A DNA stretch of 64,000 nt from Pyrocephalus nanus (GCA_038380795.1 CM076279.1:4913001-4977000), one strand, 5' to 3'; counted from the first letter of the stretch, positions 48,101 to 62,585 are shown. Notes: generated by a model not told the origin, from the letters alone. Program-made: numbers and translations.

Positions 48101-50899
48101 AGGATCATAAGTTTTCTTCAATTACCAAATGAAAATGAGGGAACATGGGAAATACTGAGCTGTCACTTAAAGTCTCTGTATAACTGTCATGTGATAAGAC
48201 AAAGATCTATAGCTCAGGGTTGAGACAAGCCACTGCAAATTTAACATCCTTCTAGAAGAGGGGGTGGGAAGTGAGGAGGAGGTTTCTGGGAGGGTTGGAG
48301 GATCACCTGCTCAGGTGCCCATTCCCACTGGCAGGTGCAGGACGATGGCCAGCACAGTTTATGGGTGGAGAATGGCAGGACAGCCCAAGCCCTGACTGCC
48401 TGAAATCTGCTTAGGCAGCCTGTGGCACAAGACTCAAACCAATCTCCTACAACCATTAAACCTCCTTTGGATGTCTGAGAAAGCAGGATCAACTCTGTTG
48501 AGGGAGGAAAGGCTCATAGAGGCAAAACAGGGAGCAAGCAGAGAAAACATTTTAAATTGTTCCTACCCAGGGTGTCCATATCATGGTAGATTGGATGAAC
48601 AGCTCTCTGACTCTATTTTTTACTGGGTCACTTCCATTTTTCCTTTGTTTTACCCAGCTTTTACCAGGCTTTGGAATAATGTTCAATCTCCATAGCGCTC
48701 TAGATCTGCACACAAAACAACACGTTACCTACAGCACAAAATACATGCACCCTATTTATTTTTACAGCAATGGGCCAAGCCTTTACACTGCTCCATGTAG
48801 AACAGACAAGTAGCTCCAGGCTAGGAGGCTGTTCCTGTGCTCTAAACAAAATAGCGTGAAAGCTCACCAGGCAAAATGAAGCGAGGAGCAGCCTTGTTTC
48901 CATCCATCAAACTCTCTTCACAGAAACTGTATTTTAAGCCAGACCCAGGCAGTTAAAAGGAACTGTCACCAGCAGGATTAAGGATTTTCCCAGGTCAGAG
49001 ACCTGCCCTGCTTAGCAGGAAGAAAGCACTTTTCTACTGACAGAAATCAAGCTTCAGGAATCTGAAGCATCGTCTGCAGCATTTAAGGTTCTGGACTTAA
49101 TAAAGCTGCTGGATGAGCCCAGTGTCCTTTACAGCAACATGGGAGGTCTGTCAGGGTTTGGTAAGGGTAAGAAAAGTGACATTGATGCTTACACAGATTC
49201 TGTCCCCAGATTCAGAGCTGTTGGGATGCAGCTTGTGGGCTCTCTGATTCTTGTTCTTTTTTGTTCTTTTTCACTGGCATCTGACCCACTTTCTCCTTAT
49301 GGACGTTTCCTCCTTCCTTGTTCTGTAAAACTCCAGTGAAAACAGTGGAGTGGAGCCTGCTGCCTTGACACTGGGTGATCATCCAGGCTGATGCACTGCC
49401 TTTGCAGTCTGTGGAGTTACTCATGCCCTTGGCATACCAAATACAATTTTATTCATGCAGCTTAAGTGTTTCTGGATGACAAAAGCACACTTTCAGCAGT
49501 GTTGTTTTCCTATCTGATTCTTTCCCTGCAGGAACAGCTCACATTAGTCTGACTGGGGATTCTGGACTCATTGCTCAAGCATTCTCACTGCTCCTGCATC
49601 ATGCCCTGTCCCAGCTTTTCCAAGCCCTGATTCACACACCAGTAGGATGCTGCACTTTTGCTACTCTGCCACCCTCCTTTTCACCCTTTCTTTTTGTGTT
49701 ACACCAGAGACCTGTCTCTGAGTGGCTCCTCCACAGGGTTAGGTCAGGGAAATCCCAGTGTGCTGTAGGAGTGAGCTCAGTGCCAGACAGAGCCAGGCTG
49801 GATTGCTGGATGGGAAGCAAAGCCATTCAAGGAGCACTCCCAGCCCAGGGGAACTTCAACATCTCTACACTGCTAATACTTTTAAAACCAACAGCTTGGC
49901 TGTGTAATCCAAGACTGACTGATGGCTCTTGTTACACCATGGTATGGAATATTTTACCTGGATTGAGAGAATCCCCTGGCACAACCTAGACGTGCTTGCT
50001 GGCTGCAGTCACCCTCAGATGCTGCCAAGAGAGGTGCATCTGCAATAGAGTTCTGCACTGCACAGGCACAAGGCCACCAGGAGCTACAGAAAGCACGGCC
50101 CATCTTGTCCAATATTCAGTCAGACATAGATGAAAGGAAAGATTTATTATCCTAATTTCTTCATTATGTTTGTGAAACCTACTGGAAAAACATCACTGAA
50201 GTCAGAGGTGGATGAAAGCAATACTTGGCCTGCTGCTTAAACATTGCTGGATTCTGGACAAATTTGTGTTAATAGTTTGGACACATTTTTGGAACGTAAT
50301 TCTTATTTTAGGTCAGTGGCTATCAAGAAACAAAGGGATTGTTTTCAGATTTACCACAGTATTTAGCACTGTCATTTTAAGTTATGGTTGTTCTGCTTGT
50401 AACAGAAAATAGTTATTCCAACCGTGTTCAAAAATAAGTAAAATACCCTTTTCTATTGTGGTATCAAACATTTTGCTGGCATAGGAACAAGAATCCGAGA
50501 TGAAGATGTGAATTTTTATTCCCATTTTCAAGAGGCAATATATTCATAGCCCAGAGAAATGCTCCTGGTTGCTTTCAATTCCCATTATTCCAAATTAGAG
50601 TGACATGGCACAGCTTGTGAAAAAAAAAAAAATCACAAATTATACTGTCTGACCGATGGAATGAAATCTGCAGTGATGACTGGAGTTCAGTGAAAAAAAA
50701 ACCCCACAATTTCAAAGTTTCCTTCAAAGCTTCCAGTTGTTGGTACTACCATTCAGGAGTCTGCAAACAGTGTGCAGACCTCCAGAAGAACCTCCATCAC
50801 CCAGGGAGCATAAGCAGTTAAGAAAGGGGTAAGTGTGACTTACTAGCTCTTTTGGTTTTATGGTTTGAATCCAAATATTTTCATGGTGATTTCTCTACC

Positions 50900-50965
50900 T
50901 TTGTTTGTTTGTTGGTTGGTTTTATGTTTGTTTTTGTTTGGTTTGGTTTTGGGTTTTTTTTTGTC
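50900..50965. repeat. GTTT/GGTT-rich microsatellite
   Basis: A tract of GTTT, GGTT and G-T-run units about 65 bp long. It is the reverse-complement type of the AACC repeat at 2582-2626 and similar to the A/C-rich 56701-56731 tract, so this motif family recurs in the window in both orientations. Confidence 0.9.
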
Positions 50966-51594
50966 CTTTTATTTTAATTTGGGCAGATCAGGACAAGGAT
51001 CCTGTAAGAGCAGACACAGACCCGTGTCTTCAGCAGCTACTCGTGATTTTATCAGCCCATCTCCCTGACTCTCAAATCAGAAGAATTTGTTCTTCCTTTG
51101 CTCTGAGACAGAAGGATTCTCTTTAAAGCTCAGATTTCTTTAAGGAAATGAAGAGAGAGAGTCTGAAAGTACTTGGCTCTCAAACCACAAATCACTCAGG
51201 AAAACTCCATCTTGGTCAATCGATCTGTCTTATGCAAAGTGACTTGAAAGAAAGGAGGATGAAAGGGAAGGCCTGAATTTAAGAGTTAAATTTTTTCCAG
51301 TAAAACAGTCTATATTTGGTTCAGTGTGTTGAGGGCTCTTTGCTCGAGGCAACACAGAGATTTCTGTACTTCTGAACTCATTTTATATACGTGCCTTCTC
51401 ATTAATTAGTTTTGCCTTCAAGCTCCATTTAAAAATATGGGGCTAAAGGGGAGCAAAAGTAATGTCAGTGTATAATTTATTATAATTTCTACTTTTTGTT
51501 TAAATAGGTCTGTAAAATTCTGACTGAAGAAAGAACTCCTCTGAAAAATGAAATGAAGCTTCAAGCCATTTTTTTAATCAAAAATTCTTTGGTA

Positions 51595-51619
51595 AAAAAA
51601 AAAAAAAAGAAAAGAAAAT
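51595..51619. repeat. A-rich tract
   Basis: A run of about 14 A followed by GAAAAGAAAATAA. No retroposon body was recognised upstream. Confidence 0.85.
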
Positions 51620-51817
51620 AATCTAGTTGCAATTTTAAAAGTCTTTCCTCTAACCACAAATCCATTCTCTGTAAGTCAACTGAGCAATAAAGCCAAAGCA
51701 ATATTTAGTTACTGGGGAAATATGAGACCCTGCTCATGATGTTCCTCTCTGTTTTTTTGGGGATAGCAAAAAAGATTTCACACAGTTTTTTCTCTTTTTC
51801 TTTAACCCATAAATGAC

Positions 51818-51859
51818 TGTCACACTTTGGATGTCACACTTTGGCTATCATACTTTCCT
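51818..51859. repeat. 14-bp tandem repeat, three copies
   Basis: Two nearly identical 14-mers, TGTCACACTTTGGA and TGTCACACTTTGGC, are followed by a third decayed copy beginning TATCATACTTTCC. Together they form a minimal minisatellite of about 42 bp, probably from replication slippage. Confidence 0.8.
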
Positions 51860-54800
51860 TCCAGTTCACATTGTACTGATGGATTTTATTTTCCCACAGA
51901 ACATCAGAAAGAAATGAACACATTCCAGAATCCAAGAGTAGCCCCATTTCTCTTTGGGATTTGTATTCTACCCGCAGCAGGAACCACACCAGAGGACCCT
52001 GGTACTCTGTGTCCTGGTTGCAGCTGGGATAGAATTCATTCTCTTTGTACCTACATCACAGAGAAGTCACAGCCCCCAGCTGATGGATCAGGATCTCCTG
52101 ATGGCAAGAGCAGGACACATAAGCCACACAGAAATTGTTCTTACTGTATAAAGTTTACACACTTTGCATAGGACGGGAAGGGAGAAAGGAATTAAAAACA
52201 GATAAGATTCAAACCCTTGATAGCTGTAAGATAAGATCAACATCTCTGAGGAAAGCACACAAACTTGGAATGAGCTGTAGAGATATTGTTTACATAAACA
52301 ATGCTATTCTTAAACAGTTGTCTGAAGCACTTCTGTGATTACAGATTGCTGAGGTTTCCTAATATACTTGGTTTATCCACTGTATCTCCTCAGCCCTGGG
52401 TAAGAGGCTGCAGCAGAGCCTGAGGCTGTTGTTTGACTGCAGGCAGAAGAAAATAAATCATAAACAGGTTGGAAAGGGCTAAAAATTTACATGCCTATTA
52501 TTTTTATCTTGTTTTCTTTTTATAAATACTAAGTCATGTCAGCTTTAAACACTGCTGGTGCTGCTGTCATCACAACAGTCACGAGACCAGCAGTGAAACA
52601 AGAAACCAGGGCTCTGGTCCTTTGTGAACACAAAAAAAGGAGAATGTGGCTTTGACTGTGCAAGCTTATATAGTATGAAATAAAAGAATTGTCTGATTTA
52701 AAGACTGAAGAATGTGGACTGCACTGGCAGAACCACCACAAGCCATTTGCAAGGCACATGAAGGCTGGTACATAAACTTGCATTGCAGGGGGACATCCTC
52801 TGTGTCTCACTTCACTGGGTAAAATCAAAGCAAAGTGGAAATCTGAGAGACTGGATCGATAGTGACTGTATTGATAATGACAATATCAATAGCTGCAGTC
52901 CCACCAGAGGAAAGGTTTGATCAGCATGAGCTGTGTTTCTTCCTATCACCTCTGAGGACAGAGGGGAGGGGGTGAAGATGTCAGTGCTGCATTCAAAGAC
53001 CATCATTACCTCGGAACATCTGCCAGGATCAGTTCAGTTAAGGTGCTCTGCTTTGGTTTATCTGTGCAAAAATTAAAACCACCCCTTTGAAAACACGGGG
53101 ACAGAAACACTGCCATGAGGGGAAAACCATAATGACTGTGACTGAACAGATTCTGATTTATTTTGGTACAGGAGCAGATTCAGGGCTGGAAAGAATCGTT
53201 CTGTTGAGCAAAAGATTTCAAAATACTCTGCTACCTGGCTAAGCTCTGCTGCATCACAGATGCAGGAATCACAGCTGTTTCTCTAGACAAGATCAGAGGC
53301 TTTCCCATATCTCACAACAGAGCCAAATAACTACATAATAATTAGGGCCTGGAAGGGAGCATATTGTATTCATTTAAATTGGGAAGAACATCAGAAGCTG
53401 AAGTGGAAGTAAATGGGTTGGAATCCAGCTCTCAGAAAATAATCTGCAAGATATTTAATGACTAAGCATGCCTTAGATTCTTTATGCCCCGTTGAGAAGG
53501 ACATGTCCAGGAAAGGATGCTGTTTCCTCAGAAGAGAGGGGAAATTGGAAAGCTAAGTACTCAGCACTGCTAACATCTGAGTTGGCTTTTTTCTGGCCAC
53601 CCATCTATTCTCCTTTCCCTAATTACCTTGAGCAGGATCAAAAGAAAAGGTAGCCTGGATGCAGGTCAGAAATAAAACCAACAGTCCCATCTCACTAATG
53701 ATGTTTGGCTTTGGAGGCAGAGATGAAAGATGCTGTACAAGTGGAATTTATTACTGTTCTTATTTTTCTCTTTCTTCCTCTTTGCTGTTGGTTGCCCTGT
53801 GAAAAGATGACAGCTAAAATACTGACTCTTAATAAGAAAGGGCAAATTCAGCTCCTTGGGAACGCAGAAAAAAACCTGTCTAACAGAAAATATCCAGAGT
53901 TGTTAGAGAGGGCATAAACCACAGACCATGTGACACAGTGTAAACAGCAGAGTCCTAATGCACAAAATTATCATTTCCCTCATTTAAATGTTATTCAATC
54001 CATATTAGTGTGAAATCAGAATTTTGGAAAATCCTCAGTTAATATGGCTTTGCAGTGGGCCTGCATTGGTTTAGGAAAGACATTGAGATATATGGCATTG
54101 CACAAGAAAATTTATACCAGATTGCAATCTTGATGCTATCCAGGATTTACAGTAAGGAAGAAAAAGAAGAATTAATTTCATGATATACATATATTAATGA
54201 AATTTCTATGTAGGTGAAGGCATTAGGGTGTTACATAAAAATCTTGAAATATGGAAACATTCTGGAAATGAACGTATAAACTTATGAACTTTTGTCAAGA
54301 CAAAAGGATCTGACCAATGGAGATGACTGCAAGATATGCTTATCAGAAAGGAATAAATACTCTGAACACTTCTTTATTATCTTTGAAACCCCAAATGTCA
54401 TGAGAGCCAGGAGAGAGGCATCAGTAGGACACAGAATAGCTACCATCCCCAAAAGGATAGGTTTTTTTGCTTTGTGGTTTTTTTTGGGTCTCATATGTAA
54501 GGAAGGGACCAACATATCTGTTTCTTTTCTAGGAAGCACAACATGCCCACATTTAAGGGCAGCTCACAATTTATTCACCACTCAGAAGAAATATTGCAAT
54601 AAACCAAGAATAAAATGTCCTTAATACTGTTTCCTCGGCAAGGGTTGTAATGTTTTGGGTACACAGGGAAGCCATATGGCATCAATAGCTCATTTAAGAT
54701 TTAAATCACATATATAGCTGATTTTCAAAACCTGTTGCACACAAATGAGAAGATCTAGATGACTTCTACTTCTGATTTCATCAATTATGTATTTTTATGA

Positions 54801-55254
54801 GTGTTTTCCCAAGCCTACAGAAGAGCTTATTATATACCAGCTTATCAATAGGCTCACTTAAAGTTTAATTTAAAAATTCCTATCAAGTTTGTAAGAACCC
54901 ATTATCAACTTGTTGGTTTGTTGTTTTTTCTTTTTCTCCAGTGGATCTATAACATTAGAGAGCAAGCCAGCTAAGCAGGGAGTTCTTAATGACATCAAAG
55001 GGAGAGTTTAGACCTTTAGTTCCATACTGTTTCTACATGAAAAGATTTACAAGTCCCATATAAAAGAAGTGACAGTAAATATATTTGGAACTAAAATTTT
55101 ATCTAAGTCAGCAGACAGATCCCAGTGGGTGTTGCCCCCCCAGGTTCCATACAGCTGTTAGGAAAAAAAAAAATAATCTGTGGTTAACAGCTGAGGACTA
55201 ACTGAGGACAAACAATAACTTTTCCCCAGAGTGAGATGACACATCTTGTTGAAG

Positions 55255-55340
55255 GCAGCATTGCTGCACAGGCTTAGCTGATGTGTTGGTGGATGCCCCA
55301 TCCCATGGAATGTTTGGAAACAGCTTTGCTTGGGAGCAGT
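55255..55340 (+). mobile_element. CR1 LINE fragment (internal 3' region), diverged
   Basis: In the plus orientation this reads close to the CR1 3' region: CACAGGCT corresponds to the ACAGGCTGCCC block, then TGGTGGATGCCCCATCCC matches exactly, followed by ATGGAATGTTTGGAA for the usual TGGAAGTGTTCAAGG. The match decays after about 55325, and the terminal octamers are not visible. It is an old, truncated remnant without coding capacity. A library search would settle its extent and subfamily. Confidence 0.6.
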
Positions 55341-56299
55341 GCATTATTCAGAACACCCAGGAGGAGCCTTCAGCTTCCCAAGGTTGCAGGCTTAATGCAC
55401 TTATTAGACTATAATAAAAACTGAGTTTAGTGTTCACAAAATGAAGTAACAGCAATTCTCCTTGTTTAGTCCCTTGTGACAGCTGCTGTCTGACAAACTT
55501 TAATGCAAAACTGCTGTATTGTAACAAAAATATGTTATTATGCTAAACCACAACTAGACTGTCCAGGTTTAAAACAACTCTCAAGATACACAAATACTGC
55601 TGAAGATAAACCAGTATAAAAATCTTATTTTAGTCTATCTTCCATAATATGTCAGCTTATGGTACTTACTGCCCTTGTGTGATTTGCCAAACATTGGTCT
55701 AAGACTGAGAATTTATGCAAACCTTACATATAGAGGTGTGAGAAGTTCTCAGGAGGATTGAACTGAATAGCAATTTCAACCTGAAAATATCTTTGCTTGC
55801 AAGTTTCAGATTTTTGTAGAAAAGGGGGCTCGTGACATGTCACAGTCAGGGCTCTCCAACACAGACAAAAGAGCAAATATTCATATTTACATTTTGAAAA
55901 CGCAGGGCGCATGTTCATCTTGACAACAAATAAAGTCAGAGATCTGTGGCAAAAATCAATCTTTCAACCAGAAACTCATATGAAATATTCAAGAGTGGAG
56001 AGCAGTTCCTTTATATGCATATCACCACTCTCTTATCTAAGAAAGCAGAGGTCAGCAGTAAGGAAAACACAAACAGGAGGGAGGTCTGCTACTGCTTTTA
56101 TGGCTGTTTATTGGCAGGTATTCCCCAGAGAACCCAAGCACAGGGCCAGCAGGCATGGGAGGGAATGATGCTGGAAAAAGCCAGATGTGTATCTAAAATT
56201 CTAGGAGATGACAAATTGCCTCAGTCAAGCAGAAACACTGCTGAGCAAAGAGCTACAGATGTGGTGTGATAAAATCAAAGTATCATTTCTTTTCAAAAC

Positions 56300-56317
56300 T
56301 TTTTTTTTTTTTTTTTT
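56300..56317. repeat. 18-base T homopolymer
   Basis: An uninterrupted run of 18 T followed by AAG. The AAG makes it a poor splice acceptor compared with the one at 27458. Confidence 0.92.
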
Positions 56318-56700
56318 AAGATTTTGAGCCAAATGTAAGCTTTCCATTAATATTGGAAACAATGGCACAAAGCCATTAAGCCAGAGGAGAGTCACAGTTA
56401 CAGCCATTTGAACCTGACTGAAGGTGGCAATTCTTGGGTGTTTGTAGCTTAGGCCAGCTCTGAGCTTTCCTGGACAGTGTGGGCTCACCACAGCATTGCC
56501 CAGAGACTCCTCAGTGAGGAGACAGCTGCCTCAGCTTAAGACATCTTACACAGATAATGATTTCCTAATCGATTTTGTGACGCTTCCATCTTCTCCACTG
56601 GAAGATCTGCTGTTAACCAGTGTTCTAGATAAATGATTCCACACAAAAGGCAAGAAAGGCAGAAAGGTTTTCTATTCCTTGGCCATTGTTGCATGATTTT

Positions 56701-56731
56701 ACGAAACAAACAAAAAAAAACCAAACAAAAC
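56701..56731. repeat. A-rich AAAC/AACC-type tract
   Basis: Irregular AAAC and AACC units around a nine-base A-run, of the same class as 2582-2626 and the complement of 50900-50965. Confidence 0.8.
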
Positions 56732-58520
56732 CACATGTGTACCGGTACTTAGAGTTTCAGACATTAATATTTTGAAACTAAAATGTCTTGTTGGGAAATC
56801 AATAGAGCAGTACTCAAACATCGTGTACAATAAAAAAAAAAAAGCTAAACAATATGATGAATTTAAAGAAAATCAATGGAGTGTTCAAACATGACAGTAA
56901 AAGACTAAATAGAAGAACTACTTAGAGGACAAACTATCCACCTACGAAGTATTAACCACCATCCACTGCTCCTATTTCCTACATAATTAACATCAGTGAA
57001 ACATCCACTATCTGAAATAACATGGAACACAACAAAAAGCACAACAGGGAATTCCTTGGATAAGGCTGGAGAGAAAATCTGACAAGCACTGGCAAAAAGC
57101 ATTGATACAACAGCCTACATTAATTATTCTGCGTGAGGGTATAAGGAAAGACCATCATATTCGCAAGAGCTGAGGATGAGGGGAAATGGAAAGCAAAAAG
57201 CCAAGTGATGCCCTATGTCGTAGGAGTCAGAAAGCATTTTTAACTGCAGTTAAATCCATGTTGACTGTGTGTGGACACACAAAACCAGCTTTTGAAGAGT
57301 TGTCCAAAGAAATTAAATCAGTTGGACTGAGAGAGCATGGCTGAGCCTGGCACCTGGAATGAGAGAACAGTTGCTCTACCTTTACTCTGAACATGGCCAG
57401 GCTTGGTTTGGTTGCTGGTGTGCTTTAGTTAATCACCACATTGACATCTGCTGGACATAAAGGATCTCTCACTGCAGTCTATGGATTTACAGCCGGAAAG
57501 GCTTAGCTTTTCATTTTTATCTTATTTGCTGTAATTTTATTTGAGAATGCCTTTGACATAACTACAGTGTAATTTATAGTTTCACACAATGCCACCAAAG
57601 TAACTGCAATAAATGCTTTCCTCATGGAAGGTCTGAAAAGACAGTTGCTGAACATTTCTGAATAAACCAAAACTTGGAAGGTCCACCAGTATTTTTGCTC
57701 TGACAGCAAAACTAAATAAACAAGTAAAAAGTCATGACAAAGAACACTTTATGGGCTATTACATTGCTTCAGTCATCCTTGTGAGCCATTAGCCTGTTTC
57801 TTGCACGGTTTTAAACATAAATATTTTGTGATTTGATTTTTCTTTTCTTCTATGTAATTTGAGTGAGCAAAGCCATTATTGCCAGAACTGGAATTGCACA
57901 ATTGGGAAATCTGTCTTGCTGAAAGGAAAATCAGACCTAATATATTTTCATTTATTTTAATATATGCCATGTGGAAAAGGCAGAATTTAAACTGAGAGTT
58001 TAATATGCAAAGCAGGGAACAAACTTTACATTTGAATCTTTCATTCTTTTATATTGTAAAATGGATTTGTCCTGGAACTTGGGACAGTGTAAATACTAAA
58101 AATAAGGGTAATTTTGACTCAGGAATGGCTTGTTTCTGTTCATTTTGTATTGAAACATCTACTCATCTACCTCATACCCAGCTAAGAGATCATGCAAAAA
58201 AGAACTCAGAACCTCAAAGAGCCCATATTGCAACTTAAAAAGTAAATGTATTTATTTTCCTAAATTCACTTTAAAACTCAACAATGTTTGTATATACACC
58301 AACCTTACTCTACTACATGATTTGGGGCATTAACAAGAAAAGATCTCTGAAGAAAAAATGCACAAATATTTTAATCTCATCAGTATTTCACAAGGTGAGG
58401 TCTCTGAACTTGCCAAGACCCCAAACTCTGCCAGACCATAAGCAAATAGATGCCTCAAATGTCAAATCACCACCTGTGCTCCCATGAAGGGAGCACACAA
58501 ACCATTTCCTGCCTTAGTTC

Positions 58521-58539
58521 TATTTATTTATTTATTTAA
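58521..58539. repeat. (TATT)n microsatellite
   Basis: Four to five TATT units in unique sequence. Confidence 0.85.
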
Positions 58540-61500
58540 TCTAAAGTACCTTTTGTGTAAATTTGGAGGCTTTGACACTGCTTCCAGTGTTCTATTTCCA
58601 GTCTGGTGGCCACGGTGCTGAGTTTCTGAAAAGCAAAGTTTTTGCCTCTAAAGGAAGGCTGCAGCAACACATTGTTAACAGGCTCTGTCTTTGTCCTGCC
58701 CCCAGCAAGAGCTTGCAAAGCTGAAAACTCCAGATCAGCCACATCACAAGGGGAAAAATGGCAACTGCAACTACAAGGAGAGGTACCACTCTCTTGTGTA
58801 AAAGCTGTTGTAAAAGTACAGGGTCTCTCTCTCAGGTGTAACACTCCTGAAAACTGCAGAGCTGTTCTTTTGGACAGTGATATCTGAATGACAAAGGGTC
58901 ACAAGGTCTGAGCCTTTAGGGGTACAGGTGGTGCTCAGCATAACCTGCCAGTGGTTCTGATCTATAATTGCTGCTGCAATGAATGTGAGCCCTCTTTGCT
59001 GCCTCCAGGTGCCCCTGGAAGCCTCAAATGAGAAAGCAGATTCTAATGAGGAAATTGCCACCTTTCCCCAGAAAGGAGGAATTGGGTGGGTGTTTCCGAG
59101 CAACTGTTGAAGAGGGAGAGTGAAAGCAGAGAAGAAAATAAATCTCAGAGGGTTTTTAAAAGAAACATATACACAAGATGCAAGTCACTCACAGGACAGA
59201 AGTGTAAAATCAGCTAATTGTGGTTTCACACTGGTACTGTCTATTAGCAACCAAACAGCACGTAGACTATGCCATGGACCTCCACACAGGAGATGAAGGA
59301 AATATGAACAAAATAAGTCAGTTTACCAGATATTTGCATTTTGAACCTACTATCCAAATCTTTTAATGTTTAAGTCTCCCTATAAAGATATATGAGCTAG
59401 GAGGAAATATCACAATGCAAATAAAGGACATAAAATAATCATTAATGGTAACAATCCAATGGTAGGTAGGTGAGTAGAATATTTCTAGGTCTAATATCAA
59501 TAATTACTGCAGAAGGCATCAGGATGCATTAATCTGAGCTCTATATTACCATATAATTTATTAAAATCAAATATCTTAGTGAGTAAAGATCAGAATCAAC
59601 ATAGGAACTATTATATTTCAAAAAAAAACCCCAGACTGCTAGAATCCAGAATAACAGCCTGAACTTAAATCTTGTAACTAAACTAAAATTCATCACGGTA
59701 GCAGAAGAAAAAGGAAACTGTCCCTCTATTTGTAGGTTCGGTACCTTTGCTTGAAGAAACAAGGGAAAGATTAATTCTTAGTGATAACCCTTCCCCAGGA
59801 CTCAGTACGAGCATAGGAGCAATGCAGAAGGAATAACTGGGAATGTAACTCTTCCCTTTAGACAGACAAAAAAGAATAATCCTCAATGTGATGAAGAAAA
59901 TCCCTGTAAAAGTTCCTTTTGCTCATGTAACAGATTAAATAGTTTCATAGTGATGGACATTAAAAATATGGGACAGAGCCTCATTTAACACTTTTCCTCA
60001 CTTTGATGGAACTGCTCCTTTTTTTCACTACACAGACTTTTAGTATCAAGGAATTATAAAGGAAGCTTTGTCTTTTTGAGTTTAGCTTCTAGGTAGAAAC
60101 TAAATAGAAACCTGACATGAAGCCATATTAAAGCAGCCATTGATCTATTTCTAGCATATTAAATTCCTCCAGCTTTTCTTGACTACAGTTTATTCTGGGA
60201 TTGAAGAAATTGTTGCTCCTGAGTCACTGAATCTGCAGTACAAGGAAGAATGATGCTGAATTCCCATTATGGTTAATTTACTCCCAATTGTCTTCTTATT
60301 CAACACTATTTTCCCCTGCAGCCTCAGAACACTCTGGTCTGTGGCAGTTGCATGGTCCTTAACATCAATAATTTGCCAAAAAGCACATGCAGGAAACTCA
60401 CAGGCTATGGAAAAAAAATTCCAAGCTCCTTAAACCAACTTTGCAGCCAGCAAATGACAGCATTTCCTTTCTCCACTCCACCCATTCCTCTAGATGTATC
60501 AAAGCTGCATTAAGACAATGGGAATGATGGGACCCCCATAAGCTCAGGACAGGCAAAGGCAATATATGACCCATTTCAGAAGCAGGAAGAAAACCTGTAA
60601 AGTCACTCTTACACAGCACCAGAGAAATATCATCTGGAGGACTCTGTTCCATCTTACACACCAGAGCTTCATAAAGATCAAATCACTGGGAATGCTTCAT
60701 GAATGGATCATTAGTAGCTTATTTCTGCATAAAACATTTAAGGGTTTGTGTGCTTGTGTGTGACACTTTAAACCTTCACATCAAAGCAATGCAGTGTTAT
60801 ATTAATGCAGCTTCACAGCTTTTGGCACTTACATCTACAGCTAAGATGTCTGTACATTATTTTATCAATTATTAACATGGAAAATCAACAGCCCTCTTTG
60901 AGAGTGATTTCTGAGCTTTTCTTTCAAATGGCCTGACTGATATCTCGTCGTTTTGTTGCCTCAGGGCTCATAAAACCTCTCAACTTTTTCATCATCGCCT
61001 TCTCCCTGACTATAAATCTCTATTTCTCTGCATTCTAAACCCAAGGTGTACTCCTCCACTTTAAGAATATTTTAAGGACAGTTTTTATTGATGTGAGCCT
61101 GACTTTAGTTTCATCAGCTTCATTGCAGAATTCCCTGTTTACCTGTTGGGGAATTAGATTACAACTTGGGAGCAATGTTTTATTCAGAAGACAATATCTG
61201 CAAAATAAGGCTTTATTTCACAAGGGTAATGTAGACATTGATGGTCTGATTTCTTTTCTGTGTCATGTTTTAAAATTCAGTGGACATATATTACAAGTGA
61301 ATGTGAGAAATTGTAGTTGGTACTCATGTTGGAGCAACACGGGAATTTTCAGACCAGAATGGTTTCAGTATTAACTGGGAACTCCATGGGATCTTAAGAC
61401 AATATAGAACTACTTATTTCCATAATAAATCTAGTCCATAGAAAAAATGAACAAAACCTGCTTTATAATGGTTAAAATTTACACGCTACTTGGAAAAATA

Positions 61501-62585
61501 CCCTCTCTGATTTTCATGTCCTTTGCAAATTTAAGATAAGCATCTTTCCTAATTTCATTGTAATAATGATGTAATGGCAGGACAACAAATAGAAGCCTTT
61601 CATACAGATATGAAAAAGAATTTTCCTGGAAGCACTGGGCTTGGGGGTCATATTATCAAAAAAGTAGTTCTGGGTTATTTGACTCAATGCTTTTTTAAAA
61701 ATTTCTCTTCTAAGTAGATCAGTTCCAGGTTCAGAGACAATACTGAAAACTGCAAAATACTTTTGATAAGACTACCCAGAAACTTCAGTTACATGGCAAG
61801 GAAAGAGTTTTGTTTGATATTTCCCCAGTAAATGTGTCACTACAGCTTTGGGCTCTACATATCAGAAGGTGTTTTTATCATTCAATGATTACCCTATTTT
61901 TATTGCATCCTCATTCATATCTTCTCCCTGATTCTTGCTCTTGGAATCATTTCCTTCACACTCTGTATTTAATCACCCTCAATTTAACACTTCATTGACC
62001 TTTATGCAAAGTCAGAAGAATATTACTCTTGAAAAAGAGAGAGAATGGCCATATTAATTTACTGCACCTTTCTCAAATACATTTGATCAGCTCTTCAACA
62101 TAATAGAACAGTTATAGCTTAGTGGAGCAATGCTGATTTACATCCTATGGCTGTTCTGTTCTTAGATCACTTGTGTTGGGAATAGATTTTTTTGCAAAGA
62201 TAACATCTTGGAAAAATTCCCACGAGAGAAGAAAGTAAATTAGTATTTCCTCTCTTTTTCTTGACCGCATTTGGTAGAAAATCTGTGACTTTTGATTGCA
62301 AGTACCAACCATTTCCACTTCCACCTTTGAGTTCCTGCACCAAGTGTTACAGAAGAGTGTAACCCAACACAGATGTTTTTTAACTGCACACTAACCATTA
62401 TTGTATTAACTCATCAGTACATATAAAAGAATAAAAATCATGATATCTCTATCTTGGGAGAATATATTAACCTCTCTGGTGAAAGATGCCTTATATCCAA
62501 GGTAGTTTTGCAGTTACCTCATAATGTTCCTCTGGATGTTGGAAGATGAGTGGAAGCATTGCTGGAGAACCACCATTCAGCACAG

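Larger units (their letters stand above)
42131..55254. other. Gene-free unique sequence
   Basis: No gene is supportable in this 13-kb stretch. The longest frame, 46152-46682 minus (176 codons), begins with a leucine run that mimics a signal peptide, but the rest has no domain and a second frame overlaps it. Discrete items are A- and T-runs (46960, 47098, 50620, 51595), a GTTT-rich tract, a 14-bp tandem repeat and a small cluster of CAGGTG E-boxes at 48304-48337. Confidence 0.65.

Noticed and set aside
48414..48432. GGCAGCCTGTGGCAC resembling a minus-strand CR1 block
   Set aside because: The similarity ends after about 14 bases and flanking CR1 sequence is missing.
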